Positions 8,177-17,551 of a stretch of DNA of 21,596 nucleotides are shown here, one piece after another (within the stretch, counting starts at the first letter, position 1; each line of letters starts with the position of its first letter). Both the position numbers and the translations under genes were made by a program. The notes beneath the pieces were generated by a model. It had not been told where the DNA came from. It ran no database searches and saw only the letters and a list, made by a program, of their open reading frames with translations. This stretch comes from JAVBNJ01 sp031551625 (GTDB taxonomy: Bacteria > Bacteroidota > Bacteroidia > Bacteroidales > UBA932). The stretch spans positions 1 to 21,596 of the forward strand of contig JAVBNJ010000040.1 in NCBI GenBank assembly GCA_031551625.1, given 5' to 3'.

Positions 8177-8212
8177 AAAAAAAACCGGCAGCGCCGCTAA
8201 GCGCCGCCGGTT
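8177..8212 (-). terminator. Strong intrinsic terminator between the binding/transport genes and the enzyme genes
   Basis: On the minus strand AACCGGCGGCGC pairs with GCGCTGCCGGTT around the 6-nt loop TTAGCG. This is a 12-bp stem with one G-U wobble, followed at once by eight T (8177-8184 as A on the plus strand). The plus-strand version has an A-C mismatch and no T-tract in the right place, so the structure is built for leftward transcription. It lies about 40 bp after the stop of the 793-residue lipoprotein gene and 16 bp before the start of a pectate lyase. Confidence 0.88.
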
Positions 8213-8252
8213 CCACGCGTAATAATATGTTTCAGTAGGTTTGCGTGATTTT

Positions 8253-10634
8253 CTAGTAAGTTACTTTTACACCATAAATATTAAACCCACCGGATGTGGA
8301 TAAAATATAGATAGTTCCGGCACCGCCTGTATAAACAATTTCTTTTTTACCTATCGCAGTTCCATCGTTTGTATAAGTATCTAAAATACTTGTTCCGTTT
8401 GTAATATTTAGCGTACGACTCACACCGCTACTTGAACTCATACCATACACCGTGATGGTACATGCAGATGCTACATTGAATTGGAGAGCTCTATACGTTG
8501 GCAGTATTAAATTATCAGAAGCCCCTCCTAGTTTCAATCGTTTGGTAAAGCTATAGCCATCTATACTCTTAGAGTTACCATCTATATCTACATTTTGACC
8601 TGTTGCAGCCAGAACTGTCAAGTCTGTTAAAATTGTTGTTGTGGAGGTAAAGGATACCGTACTAGCAGGGTAATCCGAAATATTCCATTCTTTATTTGTC
8701 GGAGAAGGCGTTGATGGATAGTCAACTTTCACGCCATAAATATTAAATCCACCAGAGGTAGACAATATGTAAATAGTTCCGGCACCTCCTGTATAAACAA
8801 TTTCTTTTTTTCCTATCGCAGTTCCATCGTTTGTATAAGTATCTAAAATACTTGTTCCGTTTGTAATATTTATAGTACGACTTGTACCGCCACTGGAACT
8901 CATACCATATACTGTAATAGTACATGCTCCCGACACATTAAATTGAAGGGCTCTATAAGTAGGCAATGTCAGATTATCTGGTGCACCACCTAATTTCAAA
9001 CGCTTCGTAAAACTATTTCCATCTATACTCTTACTATTACCATCAATATCTACATTTTGACCTGTTGCGGCCAATACTGTCAAGTCTGTTAAAATTGTTG
9101 TTGTGGAAGTAAAGGATACCGTACTAGCAGGATAATCTGAAATATTCCAAAACTTATTGCCACTAGGTGTTACTGTTGATGCAGCGGTTGTAAAAGCAAC
9201 TGTTCCGGCTGTTTGCAGTACCCCTTCAAATATATATTGTAAACTTGCTGTATAGCTTGTACCTGCTGTAAGTCCTGCAAATGCTTTACCGGCAGCATCA
9301 GTTGCTCCATTAACCGAATAGGTCAGCGGGCTACCACTTGAAGGCGCTATATTCATAATAGTATAATTCGCATTTGCTGGTGTCCAGCTCAAAGTCGCAC
9401 TGGTTTGAGCTGGAGTTCCAACTACCGATACAGTAGCAGCCGGAACTGCTTCCAGTGTTGTAAATGTTTTGCTGCTCCGGTTGTATATATTACTACCTGA
9501 AACATATTGCAACGTTACGGAGTAATTGGTATTAGGCGCCATTCCTGTACACGATTTAGTACCTGCATCGGCAGGTGTAATAGCCACTACTGAGCCCGAC
9601 GAAAGCGCCGGTGAGAACAACAAACGGGTTACATACACATCCGAAGGAGTCCAAGTAACCGTGGCTGCTGTTACCGATATATTCGGCACACTTACTGTAA
9701 CTGTAGGCAGTGCAGTTGTAGTAAACGAAGTGCTACCACAATCTGAGGATGTCCCCGTTGTCGGGTTTTTCCAATAAGCTGTCAGCACATAGTCGGTACT
9801 AGTTTTCAAGGCAGCCAGCGTATCTTTACCCAATGCAATGTTAGTTGCACTCAATGTAATTGTCGAGGCAGCGTCAGTTTCCGAAGCAAGCGTAAAGTAT
9901 GTTACATCTGCACCAGCAGCCCAACTCAACAAAGCACTGTCGGGCTTTGCTGTGATGGTTATCGTTATCGGATCCATTTCGCGCGGCAAGGTGGTATACA
10001 CTCCTTCTCCACGAACATTAGCATTGTTGTATAACAACACGTCATAAGTAGTTTCGTAATCCAATCCGGTGATTTCTTTTTCCCCATTCGTTTTTTCGGC
10101 TTCGCTAATTGTGAGTGTTTGTGGAGAAGCACCATCAACGGTCGAAGTAATTACCATATGGGTTACTTCCACTCCTGCAAGCCATTGCAAAGTCATAGCC
10201 CTGTCAGAAATAGCCAAAGGAGTGGCTTTCAAAATATTTTCATTACCGGTTTTAAAAGCAACACGGTCTGTAAAATCAGAATTAAACTGCTCTTTTTCGG
10301 CAATAGCTTGCACACGGGAATAATAGACAGTGTTCTTAGCAAACCCTTCCATTGTATAGCTACTAGAGGTTACCTGCACATCTTCTATAAGGTTACTAAA
10401 ATCCTGTGTAGCGCTAACCTGTAAACGAAAAGCTATTGCTTCCTTTTGTCCGTTCCATGTAAAATTAACGGTTGCTCCCATCACTTTTGCCGTCAAGCTT
10501 TTCGGCGGCGTCAATTTTGTGTCTACTCCCGGCTGGGGATCACTTTCCTTGTTATTGCAGCCTACGCTCAAAGTGACCAAGAATAAGGCTATTGCAAGAA
10601 ATCGCCGGTAATATTTAAAATTTAATGTTTTCAT
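8253..10634 (-). CDS. Fibronectin-type-III-rich surface lipoprotein with duplicated C-terminal domain, putative glycan-binding protein
   Basis: No catalytic motif is visible; position as the fourth gene after SusC/SusD suggests a surface pectin-binding protein. The 793-residue protein has a lipoprotein signal ending SVGC (Cys26). Five fibronectin-type-III-like modules follow at about 41-129, 134-216, 222-306, 311-393 and 400-483, with recurrent TxTWxP and TxYxxxLQY patterns. Two tandem 147-residue domains come next (493-639 and 647-793), joined by a 7-residue PSTPSPT linker and differing at only about 10 positions. Each starts NKxWNISDYPAS and ends GGFNIYGVKV; from memory, similar segments occur at the ends of Bacteroidota pectate lyases, where a carbohydrate-binding role is plausible. 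The gene starts 28 bp after the DUF5123-like gene and is followed by the terminator at 8177-8212. The glycan-binding call is inference from context. Confidence 0.8.
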   Translation of the reverse strand: MKTLNFKYYRRFLAIALFLVTLSVGCNNKESDPQPGVDTKLTPPKSLTAKVMGATVNFTWNGQKEAIAFRLQVSATQDFSNLIEDVQVTSSSYTMEGFAKNTVYYSRVQAIAEKEQFNSDFTDRVAFKTGNENILKATPLAISDRAMTLQWLAGVEVTHMVITSTVDGASPQTLTISEAEKTNGEKEITGLDYETTYDVLLYNNANVRGEGVYTTLPREMDPITITITAKPDSALLSWAAGADVTYFTLASETDAASTITLSATNIALGKDTLAALKTSTDYVLTAYWKNPTTGTSSDCGSTSFTTTALPTVTVSVPNISVTAATVTWTPSDVYVTRLLFSPALSSGSVVAITPADAGTKSCTGMAPNTNYSVTLQYVSGSNIYNRSSKTFTTLEAVPAATVSVVGTPAQTSATLSWTPANANYTIMNIAPSSGSPLTYSVNGATDAAGKAFAGLTAGTSYTASLQYIFEGVLQTAGTVAFTTAASTVTPSGNKFWNISDYPASTVSFTSTTTILTDLTVLAATGQNVDIDGNSKSIDGNSFTKRLKLGGAPDNLTLPTYRALQFNVSGACTITVYGMSSSGGTSRTINITNGTSILDTYTNDGTAIGKKEIVYTGGAGTIYILSTSGGFNIYGVKVDYPSTPSPTNKEWNISDYPASTVSFTSTTTILTDLTVLAATGQNVDIDGNSKSIDGYSFTKRLKLGGASDNLILPTYRALQFNVASACTITVYGMSSSSGVSRTLNITNGTSILDTYTNDGTAIGKKEIVYTGGAGTIYILSTSGGFNIYGVKVTY
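8256..8696 (-). repeat. Second copy of the 147-codon tandem domain repeat
   Basis: Encodes residues 647-793 of the 793-residue lipoprotein. It aligns without gaps to the copy at 8718-9158, with roughly 137 of 147 residues identical. Several long stretches are identical at the DNA level, for example the region encoding NGTSILDTYTNDGTAIGKKE. Confidence 0.93.
8718..9158 (-). repeat. First copy of the 147-codon tandem domain repeat
   Basis: Encodes residues 493-639 of the 793-residue lipoprotein, with no insertions or deletions relative to the other copy. Differences cluster in exposed-looking positions (GNS versus GYS, APD versus ASD, VSG versus VAS, GGTS versus SGVS), and many other base changes are silent. 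This suggests selection on the protein after duplication. Confidence 0.93.
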
Positions 10635-10662
10635 GTTGTATGAATCAATTTGTTATTATACA

Positions 10663-12348
10663 TTATCTCCAACGCGGGTCTCCGGCAAAAGCCCTGCCCA
10701 CAAAGTTAGCATCTAAGAAATAGAAGCTACCGGTTGCAGGACTTGTCCAAAGTGCTGTAGAAGGACCCGAATAAGCAATCAAATTAGGTAAGTTGGTAGA
10801 GGGCGTTGTCTCTTTAATAAAGAAATCTGACGTTTTGTAGCTGCCCGTTACCGTAATAGAGCTTGTATTGTTCGAAGTGGCAGTGCTATAACGATAGCCC
10901 AAACTAGTAGGACCACTTTGACCGAATATAGTATTTTTGATTGTCATGGATATAGCCGTATTGTTATTAGCATCGAGAAAATAACGATCTGTAGTAGCTG
11001 TGGGGCCGGTAATAAAATCATTGAACGTACAATTTTCAATGTTTACACTCTTACAAGGGTTGTTGGGCGATGTAAAAGGCGCATTCACAAAGCTGTGGTA
11101 TTGATGCTGAATGGTACTGTTTTTCACCACGATATTGTCAACACCTCCATTAGCTACATTCAAAGTAAAGAAAGCATAAACTCCGTTATCATTGTTGTTG
11201 TAGGTGCAACAGTTATAAGCGTAGCAGTTGTTAAGCGAAACCGTGCCAATAGCTTTTGAATCAGCAATATTTTGAATACGAAGGAAACAGCGTCCAAAAT
11301 TTTGTATATCGCAATATTCAAAGCGAATAGCCGTCAACTTAACAATATTGTCAGTGCCGGCGGCAGTGCCCGGATGAAGAACTGATGCCTGGTTGCCTGT
11401 GCCGCCTGTTGCACCCAACGAAAGGTTCACAAATTTCAGTTCGTCAATGTTACACGCACCCGGCCAGCGGAAAAGTTTTGCACCGCCACCGGTAGATGTA
11501 GTAGTGATAAGCGGCTTAACTACTGCATCGGGGTCGCCATAAATAGACATGTTACCGACAATAAGTATACCATCGGAACTAGAAGTTTCAAATGTATAAC
11601 CATCGGGCAAGTAAACAATTTTGCCGATATTGCCGGCATCTGCACAAATAGTGCTTAAATCCTGTCCGTTTGAAACCATTACCACATTACTTTCCGAACC
11701 GGTCGGTTTCCATTGGGTAACAATGGTTCTTTGACCACGGCGTTGGTCGCCGTTATAAATACCAATGGTGTATTCCGTGTCCGGCGTTAAACCGGTAACT
11801 ACTTTATACCCTGCTGCCAAATCGGCTGCATCAAGTGCGATATCGCCAATGCTACCGCTGACATTCAACTTTGTAGCCGTTGTACCTTCGGGCATTACCC
11901 AACGCACCGTTGCGCTAACACCTTTAACCTCTACATCGCGTATAACATTAAAAATTTGCTCGGCGCTCGTTTTAAATGCTAAGCTAGTCCACTTTGAGTC
12001 ATTTTGATCCGTGTCAAAAGCTTTGGATCTAACACGAATGCTATATTTAGTTTCGCCCCAAAGTTCAGTCAAGGACAAAGTGGTAGTCTCGGATATGTCC
12101 CAAACGTCTATAATGTTATCGAACAATAAACTATCGCCCTGGCTGAGTTCCACGACATAGGAAATAGCGCCATCTATCGGTTTCCATGTTACAGTAGCTT
12201 TATCAAATGTAGTTGGTTGCACCGTTAAGTTAATAGGAGAGAAAGCACGAGGATAGTGCACCTCCGTAATTTCTGTTGCAGCATCTTTGCAGGCGCCAAA
12301 CATGGTCATGAGCGCTATGCAATATATTGCTATTTTAATTATTTTCAT
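10663..12348 (-). CDS. DUF4957/DUF5123-like surface lipoprotein, putative pectin-binding protein
   Basis: Proteins of this layout are regularly encoded after SusC/SusD in pectin loci and are taken as surface glycan-binding proteins. The 561-residue protein has a lipoprotein signal ending FGAC (Cys20). Two fibronectin-type-III-like modules follow (about 36-127 and 131-212). A beta-helix-like region begins near residue 222, with repeated short strands and NCxF/NSTI/NTIF turns. The C-terminus ends FAGDPRWR, which is typical of the DUF5123 group. There is no catalytic NxD/DD/HG set, so it is probably not a GH28 enzyme despite the beta-helix. It starts 21 bp after the SusD gene and is likely in the same operon. 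Family names come from recognition of the overall pattern, not from a search. Confidence 0.8.
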   Translation of the reverse strand: MKIIKIAIYCIALMTMFGACKDAATEITEVHYPRAFSPINLTVQPTTFDKATVTWKPIDGAISYVVELSQGDSLLFDNIIDVWDISETTTLSLTELWGETKYSIRVRSKAFDTDQNDSKWTSLAFKTSAEQIFNVIRDVEVKGVSATVRWVMPEGTTATKLNVSGSIGDIALDAADLAAGYKVVTGLTPDTEYTIGIYNGDQRRGQRTIVTQWKPTGSESNVVMVSNGQDLSTICADAGNIGKIVYLPDGYTFETSSSDGILIVGNMSIYGDPDAVVKPLITTTSTGGGAKLFRWPGACNIDELKFVNLSLGATGGTGNQASVLHPGTAAGTDNIVKLTAIRFEYCDIQNFGRCFLRIQNIADSKAIGTVSLNNCYAYNCCTYNNNDNGVYAFFTLNVANGGVDNIVVKNSTIQHQYHSFVNAPFTSPNNPCKSVNIENCTFNDFITGPTATTDRYFLDANNNTAISMTIKNTIFGQSGPTSLGYRYSTATSNNTSSITVTGSYKTSDFFIKETTPSTNLPNLIAYSGPSTALWTSPATGSFYFLDANFVGRAFAGDPRWR

Positions 12349-12369
12349 ATTCTTATTTGAATTAGTGAA

Positions 12370-14190
12370 TTATTGAAATATGGGGTCATTAACTATTTTG
12401 CCGTTGGAAGCATCCAATATATTTTGCCAAATAGGCCAATAAGGTTGGGTACTCGGGTCGCGCATATAAAGGCGATTCCAGTATGGTACCTCGTCGCTGG
12501 CAGACGTAAGTTTCCAGTCTGTACTGGAATAGCTTGCATCGGGAGCGCCGCCGGTTTCACCGGGTTCTAATCCATACAAAACAAGTGTAGTCTCATCGGA
12601 TGCATATTTGTAATACACTTTAGTATTCACATTTTCATAGGGTGCCGTGCGGGTACTCAGGTTTTGAAGATCGGTGCGGTTGTAGGCCATTTTATCAGTA
12701 AGCAAGTTCCAACGAATCAAGTCTTCTTTGCGGTACATTTCACCGGCCAGTTCTTTGGCACGCTCGTCCACTATAGCGTTGAAGAAATCGCCCATAGCGG
12801 CCGCCATTTCGGTCGCCACAATTTCCGGATTGTTCGGATAGGCACGGTCTTTAACTTCCTTGAGGTATGGGGCAGCAGCAGCAGGCCCGTCAATTTCGTT
12901 AATAGCCTCGGCAGCCATCAGTAGCACATTAGAATAACGCATATAGAGGAAGTTCATACCATCATCATTCGTATTGGTAACGCGACGACTAAGCCATTCA
13001 TAACGATGCTTACCGAAACACCACTTATTGAGGTTACGAAGTACTTGTTGCGGGTTGGCCGTAGTACTTGGCGTTTTTGCTGTCCATTCATAAGGAATGC
13101 AAGTAAGATCGCGACGCACATCCTGCGACTTATACTTGTAGTACATTACCGGATTGGGCATAATGACACCGCCTTGTGTTTGGTCGGTATATTTATCAAC
13201 AGTGGTATGTTTGATACCCCATGTGTAAATTACACGACCACGTTCTTGACTAAACGGAATTTCCCAAAGAGATTCATTGCCGGCTACATGAGATTCGTCG
13301 TGAGCTGCTCTAATCCAAGCTTCAAAACTGCTACCATAAGAACCTTGCGGCTGCAGGCGTGCATAACCACTATTAATTACATCCAAGCATTCCTGTTTAG
13401 CAATGGCATACATGTTCGCTTGCGACAATTCGGGATCGTTGCTAAGGCGCAGGGTCGTTTCGCCCATGTGCAAGGCATATCCGCCGGCCATCAACGCCAC
13501 TCTGGCGCGCAAGCCTTTCACAAAAGCTTTATTGATGTGTTGATTGGTTTTAGTATAGCTGTTTTCATTAGGCCAGCCCACCAAAGTAGCTGCTTCTTCG
13601 AGGTCAGTCAACAGCTGCTTCAACACCACGTCACGATCTGCACGTGGCAAATATACAGTTTCCGAATTAATAGGCTCAAAACGTGCCGGCACATTGCCCC
13701 AACCCTTCAACAAGTCCACATAGAGTACTGCGCGCAAGGTAAGCATTTCGCCCAAAATTTGCGACAGCTCCCAATTGGTCAAATCGGCATAAGTACGCAA
13801 ACCACGAATGGCCAAGTTGGCGCGCTCAATACCTTCATAGGCCTTAATATAGGTATCGTTACCCGTATTCATATTGCTGTTATTCGTAGTAGTTTGGTAA
13901 TTACCCAACGACTCGTTAGCACTAATAGCTTCGGCAGCTTTTTCTTTTACCTCCCTTACCTCTACATCGGTATTGACACCATAGAAACTATAGTAACGTC
14001 CGCGGTAAGAGTTCGTTTCACCAAACGATTGGATTACACCTGCAATGGCATCTTTAGCAAAGGCCGGCGTAGAGAAGATTGTTTCCTCATCCATCGACGA
14101 TTTGGAGGGCGCATCGAGCATTGAGTCGCTACAAGCGCCACCAAGCACTACAAGCAGTGCCAATGTTAATATTTTTATACTATTTTTCAT
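12370..14190 (-). CDS. SusD/RagB-type outer-membrane nutrient-binding lipoprotein
   Basis: Captures oligosaccharides at the cell surface and forms the lid of the SusC transporter. I chose the ATG at 14190 (MKNSIKILTLALLVVLGGACSD), which gives a normal lipoprotein signal with Cys20 and 606 residues. An ATG four codons earlier (14202) is also possible and lies 7 bp from the SusC stop. Family features include an alpha-helical TPR-like core with a LRAVLYVDLLKGWG motif, a YLPRADRDVVLKQLLTDLEEA segment, an NxxMNFLYMRYSNVLLMAAEA-type region near the middle-to-end, and ERAKELAGEMYRKEDLIRW near the C-terminus. These are hallmark SusD segments. Its pairing with SusC indicates a shared substrate; homogalacturonan oligomers are inferred from the neighbouring enzymes. 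Confidence 0.95.
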   Translation of the reverse strand: MKNSIKILTLALLVVLGGACSDSMLDAPSKSSMDEETIFSTPAFAKDAIAGVIQSFGETNSYRGRYYSFYGVNTDVEVREVKEKAAEAISANESLGNYQTTTNNSNMNTGNDTYIKAYEGIERANLAIRGLRTYADLTNWELSQILGEMLTLRAVLYVDLLKGWGNVPARFEPINSETVYLPRADRDVVLKQLLTDLEEAATLVGWPNENSYTKTNQHINKAFVKGLRARVALMAGGYALHMGETTLRLSNDPELSQANMYAIAKQECLDVINSGYARLQPQGSYGSSFEAWIRAAHDESHVAGNESLWEIPFSQERGRVIYTWGIKHTTVDKYTDQTQGGVIMPNPVMYYKYKSQDVRRDLTCIPYEWTAKTPSTTANPQQVLRNLNKWCFGKHRYEWLSRRVTNTNDDGMNFLYMRYSNVLLMAAEAINEIDGPAAAAPYLKEVKDRAYPNNPEIVATEMAAAMGDFFNAIVDERAKELAGEMYRKEDLIRWNLLTDKMAYNRTDLQNLSTRTAPYENVNTKVYYKYASDETTLVLYGLEPGETGGAPDASYSSTDWKLTSASDEVPYWNRLYMRDPSTQPYWPIWQNILDASNGKIVNDPIFQ

Positions 14191-14209
14191 ATCAAAAGTC
14201 ATTTTTCAA

Positions 14210-17200
14210 TTAGAACGTTAAGTTTATACCGAACACGAATTGACGGCTACGCGGGTATGCAGAGTAATCGACACCCGGCGTATAAGGCAATTTGCGGCGA
14301 GTGTCGACTTCAGGATCGAAACCGCTGTAGTCAGTCAAACAGAATACGTTGTAGGCCGTAGCATACACACGCAAATTGGAAATATAAATCTTCGTGGTCA
14401 ACTCTTTCGGCAGCGTATAACCCAAAGTGAGGGTACTCAACCGCAAAAAAGAGCCGTCTTCAATCGCCCAGTCGGTCAACACATACTTACGCATGTAGGG
14501 CGACCACATAGTGGTGTTGGCATTGGCTGCCGCCAAGGCTGTTGGGTCGGTAATCCGCTCTCCAGTGGTTTTGTTGATGTCGGTCCAGCGCTGACCATCG
14601 GCCATAATGCTAATCATGTTACGTGAGTTGTACTTACTGGTTGAAGTATATTCAATTTTGTTGGCATTGTAAATATCGTTGCCATAGCTCCAGTTGAAAT
14701 TAGCAGCCAGGTCGAAGCCATATGCACGGGCATTAAGATTGAAACCACCGGTGTGCAACGGATTAGCATTACCAATCACTTCTTTACTAGAATCGTCATC
14801 TAATACTGTTAATGACCCGTCTTTGCCGGCAAGTTTCATTGAACCCGGGCGTAGCGTACCTATCACAGCGCTACCGTCCACTACCCCGTCTTTCAAGGTA
14901 TATTTTTGGGTAGCCGGATCGTAGTTGAAATCGTCTACTTCATAACGGCCAATTACACGGTAACCATACATTTGTCCGATCGGTTGGCCCACTTCTACAA
15001 GATAGTCGGTACCAATTTCCGTGCTTGCCCATTCTGTAGCGCCTTTAATCACTTCCATTTGACCCAACGAAACTACTTCGTTTTTATTGAAGCTGATGTT
15101 GGCATCAATACTCAAACCGAAGTTTTTCTTATCGACAGCTACCCAACGTGCCGAAATTTCCAAACCCTTGTTTTGGGTTTCTCCCATGTTACGGTATTGG
15201 TAATCGTAGCCAGTGCCGGGCACAGGGAAGTTCAACAACAGATCTTTTGTATTGTTGAGATATACTTCAACCGTACCACTTAGACGGCTGGCAAAAAATG
15301 CCCAATCTAACCCTATGTTACGGGTAATAGAGGTTTCCCATGTAAGGTCGGGATTAGCCATTTGCTTGCTAGGCGCCCAGAACGAGGTGTAACCTCCTAC
15401 CCAGGATGTGGCGGTGGAACCATAAGTCTGAGTCATCTGTCCGGCAGGAATATTGTTGTTACCGGTAGTACCGTAGCTGGCACGAAGTTTCAAGTCGCTC
15501 AACCAATTTTTTGCACCTTCCATAAACGACTCCGACGAAACGCGCCAGGCAGCAGATACCGAGGGGAAATAACCCCAACGGTTGCCTGCGGCAAATTTAG
15601 AAGAACCGTCGGCACGGAAAGTAGCACTTAGCAAGTATTTGCCTTCATAGTCGTAGTTGGCACGGCCAAAAAAGGAGAATAACTTATCGTCGGGCGAAAA
15701 ATAATTATTGACACCCACAGGGTCTCCCTGAGTAGTAAGACGGCGGGCCATATCAAGGTCGAAACTCGAATCGAAGCCTGCCACTATCGTTTCCATTGAA
15801 TGGTTGGTAGTATAGATATACTCTTGTCCTAACAGTATACCAAGAGTATGACCTTCCGGCATCCATCGTTTAAGGTCAATCTGCAGCGTATTAGTATTGC
15901 GGATAGTTTGCCGGTTGCGATCGGTAAAAATCACAGCGGGCTTTCCTTTATGACTCTCAACAGGATCTTTTCCATCACCACGAAATCCAGCCGACTCCGG
16001 CACAGAAACGCGCGAATAATAAGTGGTAGAGCCGTAGAAACGGTCATTGCGTTCGTTATATTGGTCGATACCTATTTCGGTTTTAATACGGAAACCATCA
16101 ATAAATTCCCAGCTTGCCGAACCACCCATATTGAGCGTTCTGCGTGTGTTAATGCGGTCATTATCGCTGATTGAAACCGTAGGACTATACAATCCAAAAC
16201 TCGGGTCGGTTTCAGTGGGGTCTGTCAAATCCGTTGCAGTGAGGGGAAGCGTGGGGTAAATCATCACATTTTTCAACCGTGTATCGGTCGAAGAGCCTTT
16301 TTCATTACCTCCATCATTAACACTTGGGCCATTTACCGTAGTTTGTGCCCAACGGGTGGTAAAGTCCAACTGCACACGTTTGTGCGGCTTGTTGGTCAAT
16401 TTCAACGAAAGGTTATCGCGGCTAAAATCGGAACCCAGCGCAATAGCTTCATCGTTGATATGGCTGTAATTAAAGGCATAGCGTATTTTTTCGGAACCAC
16501 CGCTAATGCTTAGATTAGCATTGAATGTTGTTCCGGTGCGGCCGAAAACAATATCTTGCCAATCATTAGCTGCTACATCTTTATACATATCAATATCTTG
16601 CCAGTTACCAAAGTATTTAGTATACCAGTCTTTATCGGCTACAAGCGCATGTTCGTACGACCAAAGGGCATAATCATACGGATCAAGAACATCCAATTTC
16701 TTTGCCAGATTTTTGAAGCCGTAGTATGCATTGAAGTTCACCGTAATTTTACCTTCTTGCCCACTCTTGGTGGTAACAATCACTACACCATTTGCACCAC
16801 GTGAACCGTAAATAGCAGCCGATGAAGCGTCTTTCAGCACGTCAATGCTAGCAATGTCGCTAGCAGGAATATCGCTGATGGAACTCACTGGAAAACCATC
16901 CACAATATATAAGGGGTCGTTGTTCTGCGAAATAGAGGTACCACCACGTACACGGATTTTCACCTCAGCATCGGGCGAACCTTCAGTTGTAGAAACCGTT
17001 ACCCCAGCCATTTTACCGGCAAGAGCAGCGGCAACTGTTGTTACGGGAACAGCAGCAATTTCTTTGGCTCCCACCGATGATACCGCGCCTGTCAAGTCGC
17101 GTTTTTTCACGGTACCGTAACCGATGAACACCACTTCGTCGAGCATTTGGGCGTCATCTTCAAGCGCCACATCCAACTCGCGACCGGTAATGGTTACCGT

Positions 17201-17464
17201 TTGCGTTTTCATACCCAGAAAGGATACTGTCAATGTTTTCACACCTGCCGGGACATTGATTGTGTAACGGCCGTTCTCATCCGTAGTGACACCAACGGTT
17301 CTGTCACCCTTGGCCACTACCGAAGCCCCCGTCACAGGTTCGCCTTGGTCATCGCGGACAACACCCGTAACCTGCGTTTGTGCATACATGCAGACAGAAA
17401 CCAACGATACTATCGCTACCGATAGCAATCGTTTCCATCCCATTTCGCTGAATAGCTTTTGCAT
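14210..17464 (-). CDS. SusC/RagA-type TonB-linked outer-membrane transporter
   Basis: Imports oligosaccharides across the outer membrane using TonB energy, with the SusD protein as partner. The 1084-residue protein has a signal peptide cleaved near MYA-Q (residue 28), then a carboxypeptidase-D-regulatory-like domain (about 31-103), a TonB-box-like segment (MLDEVVFIGYGTVKKRDLTG, 107-126) and a plug domain. The plug includes the SusC signature LKDASSAAIYGSRGANGVV (210-228). A 22-strand type barrel follows, ending RQFVFGINLTF with the expected terminal Phe. No STN domain is seen between the signal and the regulatory-like domain, so it is unlikely to signal to an anti-sigma factor. It begins 87 bp after uxaA; that gap shows neither a terminator nor a clear promoter, so co-transcription with uxaA is possible. 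Confidence 0.96.
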   Translation of the reverse strand: MQKLFSEMGWKRLLSVAIVSLVSVCMYAQTQVTGVVRDDQGEPVTGASVVAKGDRTVGVTTDENGRYTINVPAGVKTLTVSFLGMKTQTVTITGRELDVALEDDAQMLDEVVFIGYGTVKKRDLTGAVSSVGAKEIAAVPVTTVAAALAGKMAGVTVSTTEGSPDAEVKIRVRGGTSISQNNDPLYIVDGFPVSSISDIPASDIASIDVLKDASSAAIYGSRGANGVVIVTTKSGQEGKITVNFNAYYGFKNLAKKLDVLDPYDYALWSYEHALVADKDWYTKYFGNWQDIDMYKDVAANDWQDIVFGRTGTTFNANLSISGGSEKIRYAFNYSHINDEAIALGSDFSRDNLSLKLTNKPHKRVQLDFTTRWAQTTVNGPSVNDGGNEKGSSTDTRLKNVMIYPTLPLTATDLTDPTETDPSFGLYSPTVSISDNDRINTRRTLNMGGSASWEFIDGFRIKTEIGIDQYNERNDRFYGSTTYYSRVSVPESAGFRGDGKDPVESHKGKPAVIFTDRNRQTIRNTNTLQIDLKRWMPEGHTLGILLGQEYIYTTNHSMETIVAGFDSSFDLDMARRLTTQGDPVGVNNYFSPDDKLFSFFGRANYDYEGKYLLSATFRADGSSKFAAGNRWGYFPSVSAAWRVSSESFMEGAKNWLSDLKLRASYGTTGNNNIPAGQMTQTYGSTATSWVGGYTSFWAPSKQMANPDLTWETSITRNIGLDWAFFASRLSGTVEVYLNNTKDLLLNFPVPGTGYDYQYRNMGETQNKGLEISARWVAVDKKNFGLSIDANISFNKNEVVSLGQMEVIKGATEWASTEIGTDYLVEVGQPIGQMYGYRVIGRYEVDDFNYDPATQKYTLKDGVVDGSAVIGTLRPGSMKLAGKDGSLTVLDDDSSKEVIGNANPLHTGGFNLNARAYGFDLAANFNWSYGNDIYNANKIEYTSTSKYNSRNMISIMADGQRWTDINKTTGERITDPTALAAANANTTMWSPYMRKYVLTDWAIEDGSFLRLSTLTLGYTLPKELTTKIYISNLRVYATAYNVFCLTDYSGFDPEVDTRRKLPYTPGVDYSAYPRSRQFVFGINLTF

Positions 17465-17551
17465 AATTTTTTTATTTTTAGGTTATTTATCTTTGTTTCA
17501 TGAAATGCCGGTTTTGGATAGTAGATACCTTGTCTTTTAGTAGCTGCCCTT

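Noticed and set aside
10663..12348. Beta-helix lipoprotein as an additional GH28 or lyase enzyme
   Set aside because: No NxD, DD, HG or RxK set and no lyase motif is seen; the domain order and FAGDPRWR ending fit a DUF5123-type binding protein.
13006..14124. A 372-codon open frame on the plus strand opposite the susD gene
   Set aside because: It lies wholly antisense to a gene with clear SusD family motifs, its translation shows no recognisable domain, and it follows the codon shadow of the real gene.
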